DNA of 64,000 bases from Paractinoplanes brasiliensis (GTDB lineage Bacteria; Actinomycetota; Actinomycetes; Mycobacteriales; Micromonosporaceae), in assembly GCF_004362215.1 (NCBI RefSeq), contig NZ_SNWR01000001.1, positions 7,107,479 to 7,171,478 of the forward strand, given 5' to 3'. The position numbers and the translations under genes were made by a program. This document shows positions 34,936 to 43,243 of this stretch, one piece after another (position 1 is the stretch's first letter; each line of letters opens with the position of its first letter). Under the pieces are notes generated by a model. The model ran no database searches and was not told the origin of the DNA. It saw only the letters and a program-made list of their open reading frames with translations.

Positions 34936-35074
34936 TGACACCCTTCCCTAGCTGCAAGCCACGCCGCCTATTCTTACGGCTCCGTCATGATCAAGGTTCA
35001 CCCCCGTGCCACGGTGTCAACACAGTGGGATTTTGCGCCGGTGTGCCACGCGGTGCCCTAAGATCGCGCGGCGG

Positions 35075-35080
35075 TAGGGT
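35075..35080 (+). promoter_or_regulatory. -10 element upstream of the MazF-like gene
   Basis: TAGGGT is followed 7 nt later by the ATG at 35088 that opens a seven-codon frame ending on the toxin start codon. Confidence 0.4.
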
Positions 35081-35087
35081 GGGGCGC

Positions 35088-35111
35088 ATGCCGAGCGGGA
35101 CGTGTCCATGA
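35088..35111 (+). CDS. Possible seven-residue leader peptide overlapping the toxin start
   Basis: ATG CCG AGC GGG ACG TGT CCA TGA encodes MPSGTCP. It lies 7 nt after a TAGGGT hexamer, the leaderless arrangement seen at several genes here, and its TGA overlaps the ATG of the MazF-like gene (ATGA at 35108-35111). It could couple toxin translation to a leaderless message. Such a short frame can arise by chance. Confidence 0.3.
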   Translation: MPSGTCP

Positions 35112-35422
35112 GGCGCGGCGAGATCTGGACCATCGGCAACCGCACCGACCTGCGCTACCGAGTTCTCGTGCTGTCCGCCGACGCGTACAACGAGCGCGGC
35201 AACGCCTCTCCCTACTGCGCGCCGATCGTGCGCCAGCGTGGTGTGACCGAGCTCCCTCCGTACGCGGTGGCTCTGACCGAACAGGACCCGATCACCGGGG
35301 TGGTGGTGGTCAACCGGATGCGCCGTCTGCCCGCATCGGTCGGTGCGGAACGTATCGGCATGGTCACCGGGGCGAGCATGGCCCGCCTGACCGAGGCTAT
35401 GCGGTCACTCTTCGAACTGTGA
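35108..35422 (+). CDS. PemK/MazF-like toxin-family protein without adjacent antitoxin
   Basis: A 104-residue protein beginning MRRGEIWTIG, the hallmark start of PemK/MazF endoribonucleases, with YRVLVLSADAYNERGNASPYCAPIV as the first conserved core and VVVNRMRRLPASVGAERIGMV as the second, read in parts. Family members are ribosome-independent mRNA interferases. The usual Arg and Thr/Ser catalytic region after the first strand is only partly conserved, so activity is uncertain. No antitoxin-sized frame lies upstream or downstream. ATG 35108 is chosen over GTG 35102 because the conserved start is MRRGEIW. Confidence 0.75.
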   Translation: MRRGEIWTIGNRTDLRYRVLVLSADAYNERGNASPYCAPIVRQRGVTELPPYAVALTEQDPITGVVVVNRMRRLPASVGAERIGMVTGASMARLTEAMRSLFEL

Positions 35423-35476
35423 GCCTTTCCTTTCTCTTAAGCCCGATGTCCGTTCTGCCCCCGGCGCACTCCATCG

Positions 35477-35498
35477 GGTCACACCCGGTCGGGTGACC
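35477..35498. promoter_or_regulatory. GGTCAC inverted repeat upstream of the ANTAR-PP2C gene
   Basis: GGTCAC (35477-35482) and GTGACC (35493-35498) are perfect arms 10 bp apart in the 187-bp region before the phosphatase gene. It is a candidate operator. Confidence 0.35.
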
Positions 35499-35609
35499 GG
35501 TGGGACGTCACGCCGCGGGTAGCGAACGGTCGAGATGATCGGCCGATGACGACCCCTGTCCCGCTGACGTATTCAGGTAACGGCACCGGAGCTTCGGGGA
35601 GGACATGGC

Positions 35610-37481
35610 GTGACACAGGCGTACGCGGCGGCGGTGGAGAGCCTGCGCCCCAGCGCGCCGGCGGGCGCCGCCGAGGCCGGTCGCCTGACCGTCGAGCGCG
35701 CGGTCGGGCTGCTGGCCGGCCGGGCCCGCTGCCGCCTGGCCGACGCCCACCGCCACCTGCTGCGCATGGCCGCCGAGGAGGCGCGCCCGCCTGCCGAGGT
35801 GGCTGCCGGGGTCATCCGGATGCTCGATGTCGCCGACCCGGACACCGGCGTCGTTCTCGGCCTCGACACCAGCCACGTCCCGGATCCGCCCATGGTTCCC
35901 GTCCGCCGGTTCGCGCCGTGGGTCAGCCTGGTGCAGCGGGTGCTCGACGTCGCACCCGGCATGGCCTCCTACCTGCGGGCCGAGCGCGGTCCCGACGGCC
36001 GGCTGACCGACCTGATCTGGGCCGCCGCCAGCCCCGAGGCGGTCGCACCGGACGGCTTGCGGGGGCATCGGCTGATCGGGTTGCGCATGAGCGAGCACTT
36101 CCCCGAGGTCCTGGCCAGTGACCGCTGGGCCACCTACGAGCGTGTCCTCGACACCGGTGTGCCCGCCCATCTCGGCCCGTTCCCGCAGCGTGACGGCCTC
36201 TACTCGGTCCGCGCCCACCGGCTCGGCGAGGGTCTGGTGCTCAACTGGACCCGCCACGACCAGGATCCGGGCGGCATCGCCGAACGTCTGGCCGGCACCG
36301 AGCGCCTCGGCAACCTCGGGTGGGGCGAGTGGGACCTGATCAGCGGCGAGATCTACTGGTCCGACCAGCTCTATCGCATCTTCGAGCGTGACCCCGGGCA
36401 GGGCCCACCCGACCCGGAGGCGCCCGACGAGGCGGGGCTGGAGGAGGACGAGCCGCTGCGGGCCGCGGCCAAGGCGCAGCTCGACCGGGGTGACCGGGTG
36501 GACGTGATCACACGGGTGCGGATCAACGGGCGGATCAAGCACCTGCGTACGGTGGCCGACGCCAGCCGTGACGCCGACGGCCGGGTACGGCGGATCTACG
36601 GCATCGTCCAGGACGTCACCGAGCAGGAGACCGGGGCCAGGCGGCTGGCCGAGGTCGAGCGTCAGCTCGTCGAGCAGCGCCGCAGCCTGGCCGCCGAGCA
36701 CGAGCTGGCCGGCCGCCTGCAGCGCATCATCCTGCCCCTCCCGGAGGGCCCGATCGTGCTTCCCGGGCTCAAGGTCGCCCTGCGTTACCTGCCGGCCGGC
36801 CAGGAAAACCTGGTCGGCGGGGACTGGTATCACGCCGCCGAGCTGCGTGACGGCTCGGTGCTGCTGGCCGTGGGCGACGTGGCCGGGCACGGCACCCAGG
36901 CCGCCACCGCGATGGCCCAGCTGCGGCACGCGCTGCGCGCCCTGGCCGTCACCACCAGCGACCCCGGCGAACTGCTGGGCCACCTCAACAGGCTGACCTG
37001 CGACCTCGAACGCGAGTCGCCCGAGATGGCGGCCACCGCCGCGGTCGCCCGGTTCGACCCGGCCCGCAACGAGATCGTCTGGGCACAGGCCGGGCACCCG
37101 CCGCCGCTGTTCAACCGTGGCGGCCGCACCGCGCCCCTGGAAAGGCCGGCCGGCCCGATGCTGGGTGTCGTCGACGACGCGACCTACCAGACCGCCCGGA
37201 TCGACTTCCGGGTCGGTGACCTGCTGCTGCTCTACACCGACGGCCTGGTCGAGCACCGCCGCCGCGGCCCCGACGACGGGCTGGCCTCGGTGATCGCGAC
37301 CGTCGACGAGGCCGTACGCGCCTCGCCCGACCAGCCGCTGGCTCCGGTGCTGGCCCGGCTGCGGCGCACCAACCCCGACGACGACACCTGCATCCTGGCC
37401 GCCCGCCGCGTGACGGGGGAGACCCAGGATCTGCGAAGATTCCTCACCAGCACGGGCAAAATGTCGCATCCACGCCGCTGA
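35610..37481 (+). CDS. ANTAR-PAS-SpoIIE-type serine phosphatase
   Basis: A 623-residue regulator. Residues ~27-70 look like an ANTAR RNA-binding helix bundle (VERAVGLLAGRARCRLADAHRHLLRMAAEE, read in parts). Two PAS-like sensory regions follow (about 85-215 and 225-345), then a coiled linker and a PP2C/SpoIIE phosphatase domain (about 375-605) with metal-binding Asp in GGDWYHAAEL and VGDVAGHG, and LLYTDGLVEHR plus NPDDDTCIL near the end. It should dephosphorylate an STAS protein to switch on a sigma factor. The GTG start has GGGGAGGA 6 nt upstream. The LacI-GGDEF gene starts 20 bp downstream. Confidence 0.85.
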   Translation: MTQAYAAAVESLRPSAPAGAAEAGRLTVERAVGLLAGRARCRLADAHRHLLRMAAEEARPPAEVAAGVIRMLDVADPDTGVVLGLDTSHVPDPPMVPVRRFAPWVSLVQRVLDVAPGMASYLRAERGPDGRLTDLIWAAASPEAVAPDGLRGHRLIGLRMSEHFPEVLASDRWATYERVLDTGVPAHLGPFPQRDGLYSVRAHRLGEGLVLNWTRHDQDPGGIAERLAGTERLGNLGWGEWDLISGEIYWSDQLYRIFERDPGQGPPDPEAPDEAGLEEDEPLRAAAKAQLDRGDRVDVITRVRINGRIKHLRTVADASRDADGRVRRIYGIVQDVTEQETGARRLAEVERQLVEQRRSLAAEHELAGRLQRIILPLPEGPIVLPGLKVALRYLPAGQENLVGGDWYHAAELRDGSVLLAVGDVAGHGTQAATAMAQLRHALRALAVTTSDPGELLGHLNRLTCDLERESPEMAATAAVARFDPARNEIVWAQAGHPPPLFNRGGRTAPLERPAGPMLGVVDDATYQTARIDFRVGDLLLLYTDGLVEHRRRGPDDGLASVIATVDEAVRASPDQPLAPVLARLRRTNPDDDTCILAARRVTGETQDLRRFLTSTGKMSHPRR

Positions 37482-37501
37482 GCGGGTGTTTTCGGGAGAT
37501 C

Positions 37502-39388
37502 ATGTCGCCCGTGGGTCGTCGCACGTACGGTGTCCTGTCGCCCTTCGTCGGGGGCGACTACTACGGGACCATGATCTCGGGGGCGAACGAGGCTGCCGTG
37601 TCCCGGGGCGACCGTCTGCTCGCGCTGCAGACCCTCGACCCGGGCTCGTACAACGCCGACCGCAGCGGGCTGCCGGACTACCGGCGGCCGGTCGCCTGGG
37701 ATCACCTGTCCGGGGTCATGGTGCTGGCGGGGGCCATCCACGAGTCGTACGCGCAAGCGGTTCTGATCGCCGGCCTCCCCGTGGTGACGGTGGGGCACGA
37801 GTTGCGTGACTGCTCCGCGACCCTGGCCGACAACAGCGCGGGCGTGCGGGAGGCGGTCGAGCACCTGATCGAACACGGTCACCAGCGGGTCGCGTTCGCC
37901 GGGCAGATGGCCCACTTCGACGTGCGGGAGCGGCGGGCGGGGTACGAGAGCGCGCTGACCGGGCACGGCCTGATCCCGTCCGGTGACCTGGCCATCGACG
38001 TCACCGACAACCACGAGAGCGGCGGCGAGCTGGCCGCCGACCTGCTGCTCGCGGCCGGGATGCCCGCCACGGCGGTGGTCTGCGGCACCGACCGCAACGC
38101 GATGGGCCTGATCCGCCGCCTGGGCGAGCACGGTGTACGGGTTCCCCGCGACCTCGCCGTGGTCGGCTTCGACGACCTGGCCGGCGCCATGTACATGCGG
38201 CCCAGCCTGTCCACCGTGCGCCAGTCCGCCGGTGAGATCGGCGCGGCCGCCGTCGAGCTGCTGGCCGAGCTGGCCGGGAATCGCCCGTCGTCGCGGGTCG
38301 TGCGGCGGGTGCCGACCACCTTCGTGCGGCGTGACTCGTGCGGCTGCCCGCCGAGCGGGCTGCCGGTCACCGAGGACCTGACCCGCTATCTGTTCGGGCA
38401 GGTCTGCAGCCTGCAGGAGATGCTCAACATTCAGCACGAGCTCGGCATCGACCTGCTCGGCGCACACGACCGCGACCCGCGCGAGCTGGGCTGGCTCAAG
38501 CGCACCACGGCGTTCGCGGGCTGCCTCGGCCTGTGGTCGGACAGCGCCGTGCCGACCCTCGACGCCGAGCTGCGCATCGAGGGGGAGTACCCGGCCGGTT
38601 ACGAGCTGGCCGGCGCCACCATGCCGGCCAGCCGGTTCCCGCCGGCCGAGCTGTTCGAGCTGGCCGACGGCGCGGCCGGCGACGCGGTCTTCGTGGTGCC
38701 GGTGCGCAGCGCGACCCGCGACTGGGGGATGCTGGCGGCGGTCGGCCACATCCAGGAGAGCTCGCCGCCCGGCAGCGAGATGATGAACCAGTCCGGCGCC
38801 CTGCTGGCCGCCGCCCTCGACCGCGGCGCGATGGTGGCCGCGCTGCGCGAGCAGGAGGAACAGCTGCGCGACGCGGCCCTGCACGACGCGCTGACCGGCC
38901 TGCCCAACCGGGTGCTGCTGGCCGACCGGATGCGGCAGGCCGGGCTGCGCGCTGCCCGCCAGCCCGGGCACCGTTTCGCCGTGCTGCTGCTCGACCTCAA
39001 CGGCTTCAAGGCCGTCAACGACTCGCTCGGGCACGCGGCCGGGGACGTGCTGCTCATCGAGGTGGCGCAGCGGCTGACCGGGCTGCTGCGCGACTCGGAC
39101 ACGGTGGCCCGGCTCGGCGGAGACGAGTTCGTGGTGCTGCTCGACGGGCTGCCCGCCGACGGGGCCGAACGGCTGGTCAAGGACACCATCGCCGCCCGGC
39201 TGACCGAGCCGTACACCATCGACGGCGGCCGGGTCACCGTCGGCGTGAGCATCGGCGTGGCCCTGAGCGGCGAGAACGCCGACGATTCGGACCGCCTGCT
39301 GCGCGAGGCGGACGCCGCCATGTACCGGGCGAAGCTCGCCTCTAGGGCAGCTTCCAGCTCTGACTCGACTCACCCGAGCACGCGCTGA
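37502..39388 (+). CDS. Cytosolic LacI-type sensor fused to a GGDEF diguanylate cyclase
   Basis: A 628-residue protein. Residues ~8-275 are a periplasmic-binding-protein fold of the LacI/GalR effector type (GVLSPFVGGDYYGTMISGANEAA, VAFAGQ, RAGYESAL, VVCGTDRNAMG, VVGFDDLAGAMYMRPSLSTV, read in parts), but there is no HTH and no signal peptide. A ~150-residue GAF-like linker follows, then a GGDEF domain with intact site GGDEF at 539-543 and DLNGFKAVNDSLGH. It should make cyclic di-GMP in response to a small ligand, possibly a sugar or purine. Its 3' end overlaps the convergent lectin-like gene by 47 bp. Confidence 0.87.
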   Translation: MSPVGRRTYGVLSPFVGGDYYGTMISGANEAAVSRGDRLLALQTLDPGSYNADRSGLPDYRRPVAWDHLSGVMVLAGAIHESYAQAVLIAGLPVVTVGHELRDCSATLADNSAGVREAVEHLIEHGHQRVAFAGQMAHFDVRERRAGYESALTGHGLIPSGDLAIDVTDNHESGGELAADLLLAAGMPATAVVCGTDRNAMGLIRRLGEHGVRVPRDLAVVGFDDLAGAMYMRPSLSTVRQSAGEIGAAAVELLAELAGNRPSSRVVRRVPTTFVRRDSCGCPPSGLPVTEDLTRYLFGQVCSLQEMLNIQHELGIDLLGAHDRDPRELGWLKRTTAFAGCLGLWSDSAVPTLDAELRIEGEYPAGYELAGATMPASRFPPAELFELADGAAGDAVFVVPVRSATRDWGMLAAVGHIQESSPPGSEMMNQSGALLAAALDRGAMVAALREQEEQLRDAALHDALTGLPNRVLLADRMRQAGLRAARQPGHRFAVLLLDLNGFKAVNDSLGHAAGDVLLIEVAQRLTGLLRDSDTVARLGGDEFVVLLDGLPADGAERLVKDTIAARLTEPYTIDGGRVTVGVSIGVALSGENADDSDRLLREADAAMYRAKLASRAASSSDSTHPSTR

Positions 39389-40238
39389 CCGTCGTGGTCG
39401 CGCCGGCCCGGCCCGGGTCGGTAAGGCAGCCACCGCTAGCCGAGTTGATCAGCGTGCCGTCGCCCCCGGCCCGCCACTGGCTCGAGGCGCCGTCGCCGCA
39501 CCCCGTGACCCGTACGGTGCCGTCGCCGGTCGACTGCGCGCACTTGCCGGCGACCTGCAGCGTGCCGTCGGTGGCCAGCGTGAACGACTGGTACGCCACC
39601 GACATGCAGCCGCTCACCTGCACCGGGCTGCCGTCGGAGCCGAACAGGCTGCCCAGTGCCAGGCAGCGGCCGCTGGCGGCGGTGATCGCGCCGGTGCGGT
39701 CCGAGGCGGGCGGGGCCAGGCTCGGTTCGGTGGCCGGCGCGCTGGACGGGGGCGCGCTGGACGGCGTCAGCGTCTGGAGCGACGAGCTGGGCGACGCCGA
39801 GGCGCTCGCGGAGGCGCTGGCCGAGGGGCTGGCCGACGCGCTGGCGGAGGCGGTCGCGCCCGGTCCGACGCTCTGCACCTGCTGCTCGAGCGGCGCTTGG
39901 CCCCCGATGGCGGGCAGCGCCGTGCCGGGGCGGGGCATCTCGGGATCGGCGGCCGGGCCGAAGATCAGGTAGCCGACCACGCCGAGGGCCAGGGCGGCGC
40001 CGCCGGTGAAGATGCCGAGCCGGGCCAGCGGGTGCAGGGTCAGCCGGCTCTTCCGGGGCTCGGCCGGCGGCTCCTCCTCGACGGCCGGCTGAACGAGGGT
40101 GTCGGCGTCCATCGGCAGGTCCGCGGTCTCCGGCCACTTCTCGGGCTTCTCGTCCGGCGCCCGCTCCGCCTCGGCCACGGCCTTCACGTACGGCCGCACC
40201 AGCACGGGATCCTCGTCCCGCACGTCGTTCTCCGCCAT
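39342..40238 (-). CDS. Membrane-anchored protein with an external ricin-type lectin domain
   Basis: A 298-residue protein: ~90 acidic cytoplasmic residues, one membrane helix (LGIFTGGAALALGVVGYLIFG), a Ser/Ala repeat spacer (SASASASPSASASASA), and a C-terminal ~120-residue beta-trefoil-like domain with repeats around GRCLALGSLFGSDGSPVQVSGC, read in part, GKCAQSTGDGTVRVTGC and GGCLTDPGRAGATTTVSAC, ending QSWKLP. The paired Cys and QxW-like ends match ricin-B/CBM13 lectins that bind galactose or xylose polymers. ATG 40238 has GGGGAGAAG upstream; a longer in-frame start at 40292 lacks support. Confidence 0.75.
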   Translation of the reverse strand: MAENDVRDEDPVLVRPYVKAVAEAERAPDEKPEKWPETADLPMDADTLVQPAVEEEPPAEPRKSRLTLHPLARLGIFTGGAALALGVVGYLIFGPAADPEMPRPGTALPAIGGQAPLEQQVQSVGPGATASASASASPSASASASASASPSSSLQTLTPSSAPPSSAPATEPSLAPPASDRTGAITAASGRCLALGSLFGSDGSPVQVSGCMSVAYQSFTLATDGTLQVAGKCAQSTGDGTVRVTGCGDGASSQWRAGGDGTLINSASGGCLTDPGRAGATTTVSACSGESSQSWKLP

Positions 40239-40342
40239 CACTTCTCCCCGGTGCCCAGGTCCACGGTGGACCGGTAGGAGAACATACGCCACATCAGCCC
40301 GTATCGATCATCCCATTCCGGACTTTAACCGTACGTATTGGT

Positions 40343-40372
40343 CTGACCATCTTCCCGTGAGTGGCGTAGGGT
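40343..40372 (+). promoter_or_regulatory. Leaderless promoter of the acyltransferase gene
   Basis: CTGACC (40343-40348) and TAGGGT (40367-40372) are spaced 18 bp, and the ATG at 40379 follows the -10 by 6 nt. Confidence 0.5.
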
Positions 40373-40378
40373 CGCCGG

Positions 40379-41548
40379 ATGCCATCGACCCCCCGGATGG
40401 CGTGGCTCGACGGGTTGCGGGCCGTCGCCGTGCTGCTCGTGCTCTACGCCCACCTCAGCCGCTACGTGCTGACCGACGTCCGTGCCGTCTCCAGCGAATG
40501 GCTGCATGCCGGGCAGGCCGGGGTCATGTTGTTCTTCCTGGTCAGCGGCTACATCATCCCGGCCTCGCTGGAACGGCACGGCAATCTGCGCCGGTTCTGG
40601 ATCGGTCGTGCCGGACGGCTCCTCCCGCTCTACGCCGCGGTGACGGTCGCGGTGGTCGCGCTCGGGCTCTACCGCCCGTCCGATCCGGCGACCGCCGCGG
40701 TGGCGCACGCGACGATGCTCCCGTTCCTGCTGGGCGAGCCGCAGGCCACCCCGGTGTTCTGGACGCTCGCCTTCGAAATGGTGTTCTACCTGCTCGTCAC
40801 GGCCCTTTTCGCCGTACGTCTGCACCGCGCCGACGCCGTCACGGCGGCGCTCCTGGCGGTGGCCGGGGTGCTGAGCGCGCCGCTCGCCCTCCAGGCCCTG
40901 CCGGCCCCGTACGCGGTCCTCGTGCTCATCGCCGGGCTGGCCGCGGTGCTGAGCGGGCGCCGCCGCGTCGTGATCGCCGGGGCCGTGGTGCTCGGCGTCC
41001 TGGCCCTGGCGCTGACCGTCACGGGCGCGGCGCCCTCGCACGCCTGGGACGGCCTGCTCATCCTGGCCGTCATGTTCACCGGCACCACGATCTATCGCGC
41101 CGACGCCGGGCAGACCGGTTGGTGGCCGGTCGCCGTCGTCGCGCCCGTGGTGGCGGCCGCGCTGGTGCTCAACTGGTTCGCCGAACTCGTCTCACTGGAC
41201 GCGTTGACGCCGCGCTACATGGCCCGATCGCTGATCACCCTGCTGGTGTTCGCGGGCGCGTTCGCCGTCGGCATGCTGACCCGCCGATGGCGTACCCCGG
41301 CCTGGCTGGCCACGATCGGGGTGATCAGCTACTCCGTATACCTCACCCACTACGTCCTGTTGCTGGTGATGCGGCCGCTCCTCGGCCACGACGCGGTCGC
41401 GGTGGCGTACGTGGCGGTGGTTCTCATCGTGTCGAAGGTGACGCATCGTTACCTCGAACTGCCCGGGCAGAGGTGGGCCCGCGCGATGTCGGACGTATGG
41501 GACCAGGGCCCCCGGGTATCCCGGACCCATGCGCCGGTACGGGGATGA
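40379..41548 (+). CDS. Acyltransferase 3 family membrane protein
   Basis: A 389-residue inner-membrane protein with about ten helices. The family signature MAWLDGLRAVAVLLVLYAHLSRY, read in part, carries the conserved His of the HxxF/H-type active site near residue 25, and RRFWIGRAGRLLPLY is the conserved Arg-rich block. These enzymes O-acetylate or acylate exported sugars, lipids or antibiotics. The ATG follows TAGGGT by 6 nt with no Shine-Dalgarno. The 3' end overlaps the next gene's start by 20 bp, so the two are probably co-transcribed. Confidence 0.85.
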   Translation: MPSTPRMAWLDGLRAVAVLLVLYAHLSRYVLTDVRAVSSEWLHAGQAGVMLFFLVSGYIIPASLERHGNLRRFWIGRAGRLLPLYAAVTVAVVALGLYRPSDPATAAVAHATMLPFLLGEPQATPVFWTLAFEMVFYLLVTALFAVRLHRADAVTAALLAVAGVLSAPLALQALPAPYAVLVLIAGLAAVLSGRRRVVIAGAVVLGVLALALTVTGAAPSHAWDGLLILAVMFTGTTIYRADAGQTGWWPVAVVAPVVAAALVLNWFAELVSLDALTPRYMARSLITLLVFAGAFAVGMLTRRWRTPAWLATIGVISYSVYLTHYVLLLVMRPLLGHDAVAVAYVAVVLIVSKVTHRYLELPGQRWARAMSDVWDQGPRVSRTHAPVRG

Positions 41549-42836
41549 GGTGGCGGCGATCGCCCGCCCGCTGCTCGACGAGGGCGACCTGGACGTCCTG
41601 CTCGACCGGGTGGGCGACGCGCGGGTCGTGATGATCGGCGAGGCCAGCCACGGCACGCACGAGTACTACGCGTGGCGGGCTGCGCTGACCCGTCGCCTGA
41701 TCGCGGAGCGTAACTTCTCGTTCCTCGCCGTCGAGGGGGACTGGCCCGATTGCCGACGTGTCGACGCCGCGGTCCGCGGAGCGCCGGCATCCCCGCTGGA
41801 GTCCCTGCTCGGCTACGAACGCTGGCCCACCTGGATGTGGGCCAACGAGGAGGTGCTCGACTTCACGGACTGGCTCCGCTCCCACAATGCCACCCGCCCG
41901 GACCGTTCCGCGTTCCCCACCTCCTCCGGCTCCGCCTCCCGTGACGACAAATACGACAAAGTCGGGTTTCATGGGCTGGACGTCTACTCCATGTGGGAGT
42001 CGCTGCGCCAAGTCGTCCTGTGGCTGCGGGAGAACGATCCGGAGGCCGCCGGGCATGCCGTCAACGCGTACCAGTGCCTCGCCTCGTACTCGGAGAACCC
42101 CCAGTCCTACGCGTGGGCGACCAAGTACTTGCGGGCGAGCTGCCAGGACGAGGTCGTACGGATGCTCATCGAGCTGCGCGGGCGGGACCTGGACGTCTGG
42201 CAGAACGCTGAGGTGGTGGCGGGCGCCGAGCACTACTACCGCGCGCTCGTGGCGGGCGGCGCGAGCTCGTGGAACGTACGGGATCGGCACATGGACTCGA
42301 CGCTGGCCCGGTTGCTCGATCACTACGGCGAGGGCTCGAAGGCCGTGGTCTGGGCGCACAACACGCACATCGGCGACGCGAACGCGACCGACCAGGCCGC
42401 CCAGGGCGAGGTGACCCTCGGATCGCTGGCCCGCGAGCGCTTCGGCGCCGGCCAAGTGGTGCTGGTCGGGATGGGCGGCCACCGCGGCTCGGTGATCGCC
42501 GGCCGCACGTGGGGCGCTGCCATGACCGAGCTGCCCGTGCCGCCGGGGCGCCCCGGCTCGCTCGAGGACATCCTGCACGCGACCGCGCCGCCCCAGGCGC
42601 TGTTCGTCTTCCCTCGGCTTGCCGGGCGACCCGACCTGCTGGTCGACGAGGTGCCGCACCGGGCGATCGGTGTCGTCTACCGTCCCGAGCAGGAGCGCCT
42701 GGGCAACTACGTGCCGTCGGTGCTGGGCGACCGCTACGACGCGTTCCTGTGGTTCGACGAGACGCGTGCCCTGCGGCCGTTGCACCCGCTGCACGTCGAC
42801 ATCCACGAGTTCGAGACGTATCCGACCGGCGTCTGA
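41529..42836 (+). CDS. Erythromycin esterase-family protein
   Basis: A 435-residue protein of the EreA/succinoglycan-biosynthesis esterase family. Conserved positions include Glu38, His41 and His44 in MIGEASHGTHEYY, FLAVEGDWPDC, WMWANEEVLDFTDWL and VVWAHNTHIGDA with a second catalytic His. Family members hydrolyse macrolide lactones in resistance strains, but most chromosomal homologues act on unknown esters. Here the neighbour is an acyltransferase that its start overlaps by 20 bp, which hints at opposing acyl-transfer and ester-cleavage steps. ATG 41529 follows TATCCC by 6 nt, a weak leaderless candidate inside the upstream gene. Confidence 0.85.
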   Translation: MRRYGDEVAAIARPLLDEGDLDVLLDRVGDARVVMIGEASHGTHEYYAWRAALTRRLIAERNFSFLAVEGDWPDCRRVDAAVRGAPASPLESLLGYERWPTWMWANEEVLDFTDWLRSHNATRPDRSAFPTSSGSASRDDKYDKVGFHGLDVYSMWESLRQVVLWLRENDPEAAGHAVNAYQCLASYSENPQSYAWATKYLRASCQDEVVRMLIELRGRDLDVWQNAEVVAGAEHYYRALVAGGASSWNVRDRHMDSTLARLLDHYGEGSKAVVWAHNTHIGDANATDQAAQGEVTLGSLARERFGAGQVVLVGMGGHRGSVIAGRTWGAAMTELPVPPGRPGSLEDILHATAPPQALFVFPRLAGRPDLLVDEVPHRAIGVVYRPEQERLGNYVPSVLGDRYDAFLWFDETRALRPLHPLHVDIHEFETYPTGV

Positions 42837-42853
42837 CGTCCTCGTCCGGCCTC

Positions 42854-42881
42854 TTGACACCGCGGGCTGCGAGCGTATTCT
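42854..42881 (+). promoter_or_regulatory. Consensus-like sigma-70 promoter of the ArsR-SRPBCC operon
   Basis: TTGACA (42854-42859) and TATTCT (42876-42881) are separated by 16 bp. It is the best -35/-10 match I found in the window. Confidence 0.65.
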
Positions 42882-42891
42882 CAACCTATCA

Positions 42892-42901
42892 GTTTATAAA
42901 C
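42892..42901. promoter_or_regulatory. ArsR operator palindrome
   Basis: GTTTATAAAC is a perfect 10-bp palindrome just downstream of the promoter and 12 bp before the ArsR start codon, well placed for autorepression. Flanking CAACC and GGTTG add weaker symmetry. Confidence 0.5.
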
Positions 42902-42913
42902 CAGGTGGTTGTC

Positions 42914-43243
42914 ATGCCGGATCCCATCGACGGCGTCTTCGCCGCACTCGCCGACCCGACCCGACGCGCGATCCTCGATCGTCTCGCGACCGGTGACGCG
43001 ACAGCGGGCGAGCTCGCCGCCAACTTCCCCATCAGCGCCCAGGCCGTCTCCAAACACCTCAACGTGCTCGAGGCGGCGGGCCTGATCGTCCGCACCCGCG
43101 AGGCCCAGCGCCGGTGGTGCCGCATCGTGCCCGCGCAGGTGCGTGCGGTGTCCCAGTGGGCCGAGCAGTACAGGCGGCTCTGGGAGGAGCGGTACGACGC
43201 GCTCGACGACTACCTGGACCGGCTCCAGCAGGAGGAATCGTGA
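42914..43243 (+). CDS. ArsR-family repressor
   Basis: A 109-residue winged-helix repressor (FAALADPTRRAILDRLATGDATAGELAANF, PISAQAVSKHLNVLEAAGLI, read in parts). The metal-binding Cys motif (ELCVCDL) of metal sensors is absent, so this is the PadR-like/metal-independent ArsR branch commonly paired with SRPBCC genes. AGGTGG precedes the ATG. Its stop overlaps the SRPBCC GTG start (GTGA), so both are translated together. It probably represses this operon through the GTTTATAAAC palindrome upstream. Confidence 0.88.
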   Translation: MPDPIDGVFAALADPTRRAILDRLATGDATAGELAANFPISAQAVSKHLNVLEAAGLIVRTREAQRRWCRIVPAQVRAVSQWAEQYRRLWEERYDALDDYLDRLQQEES

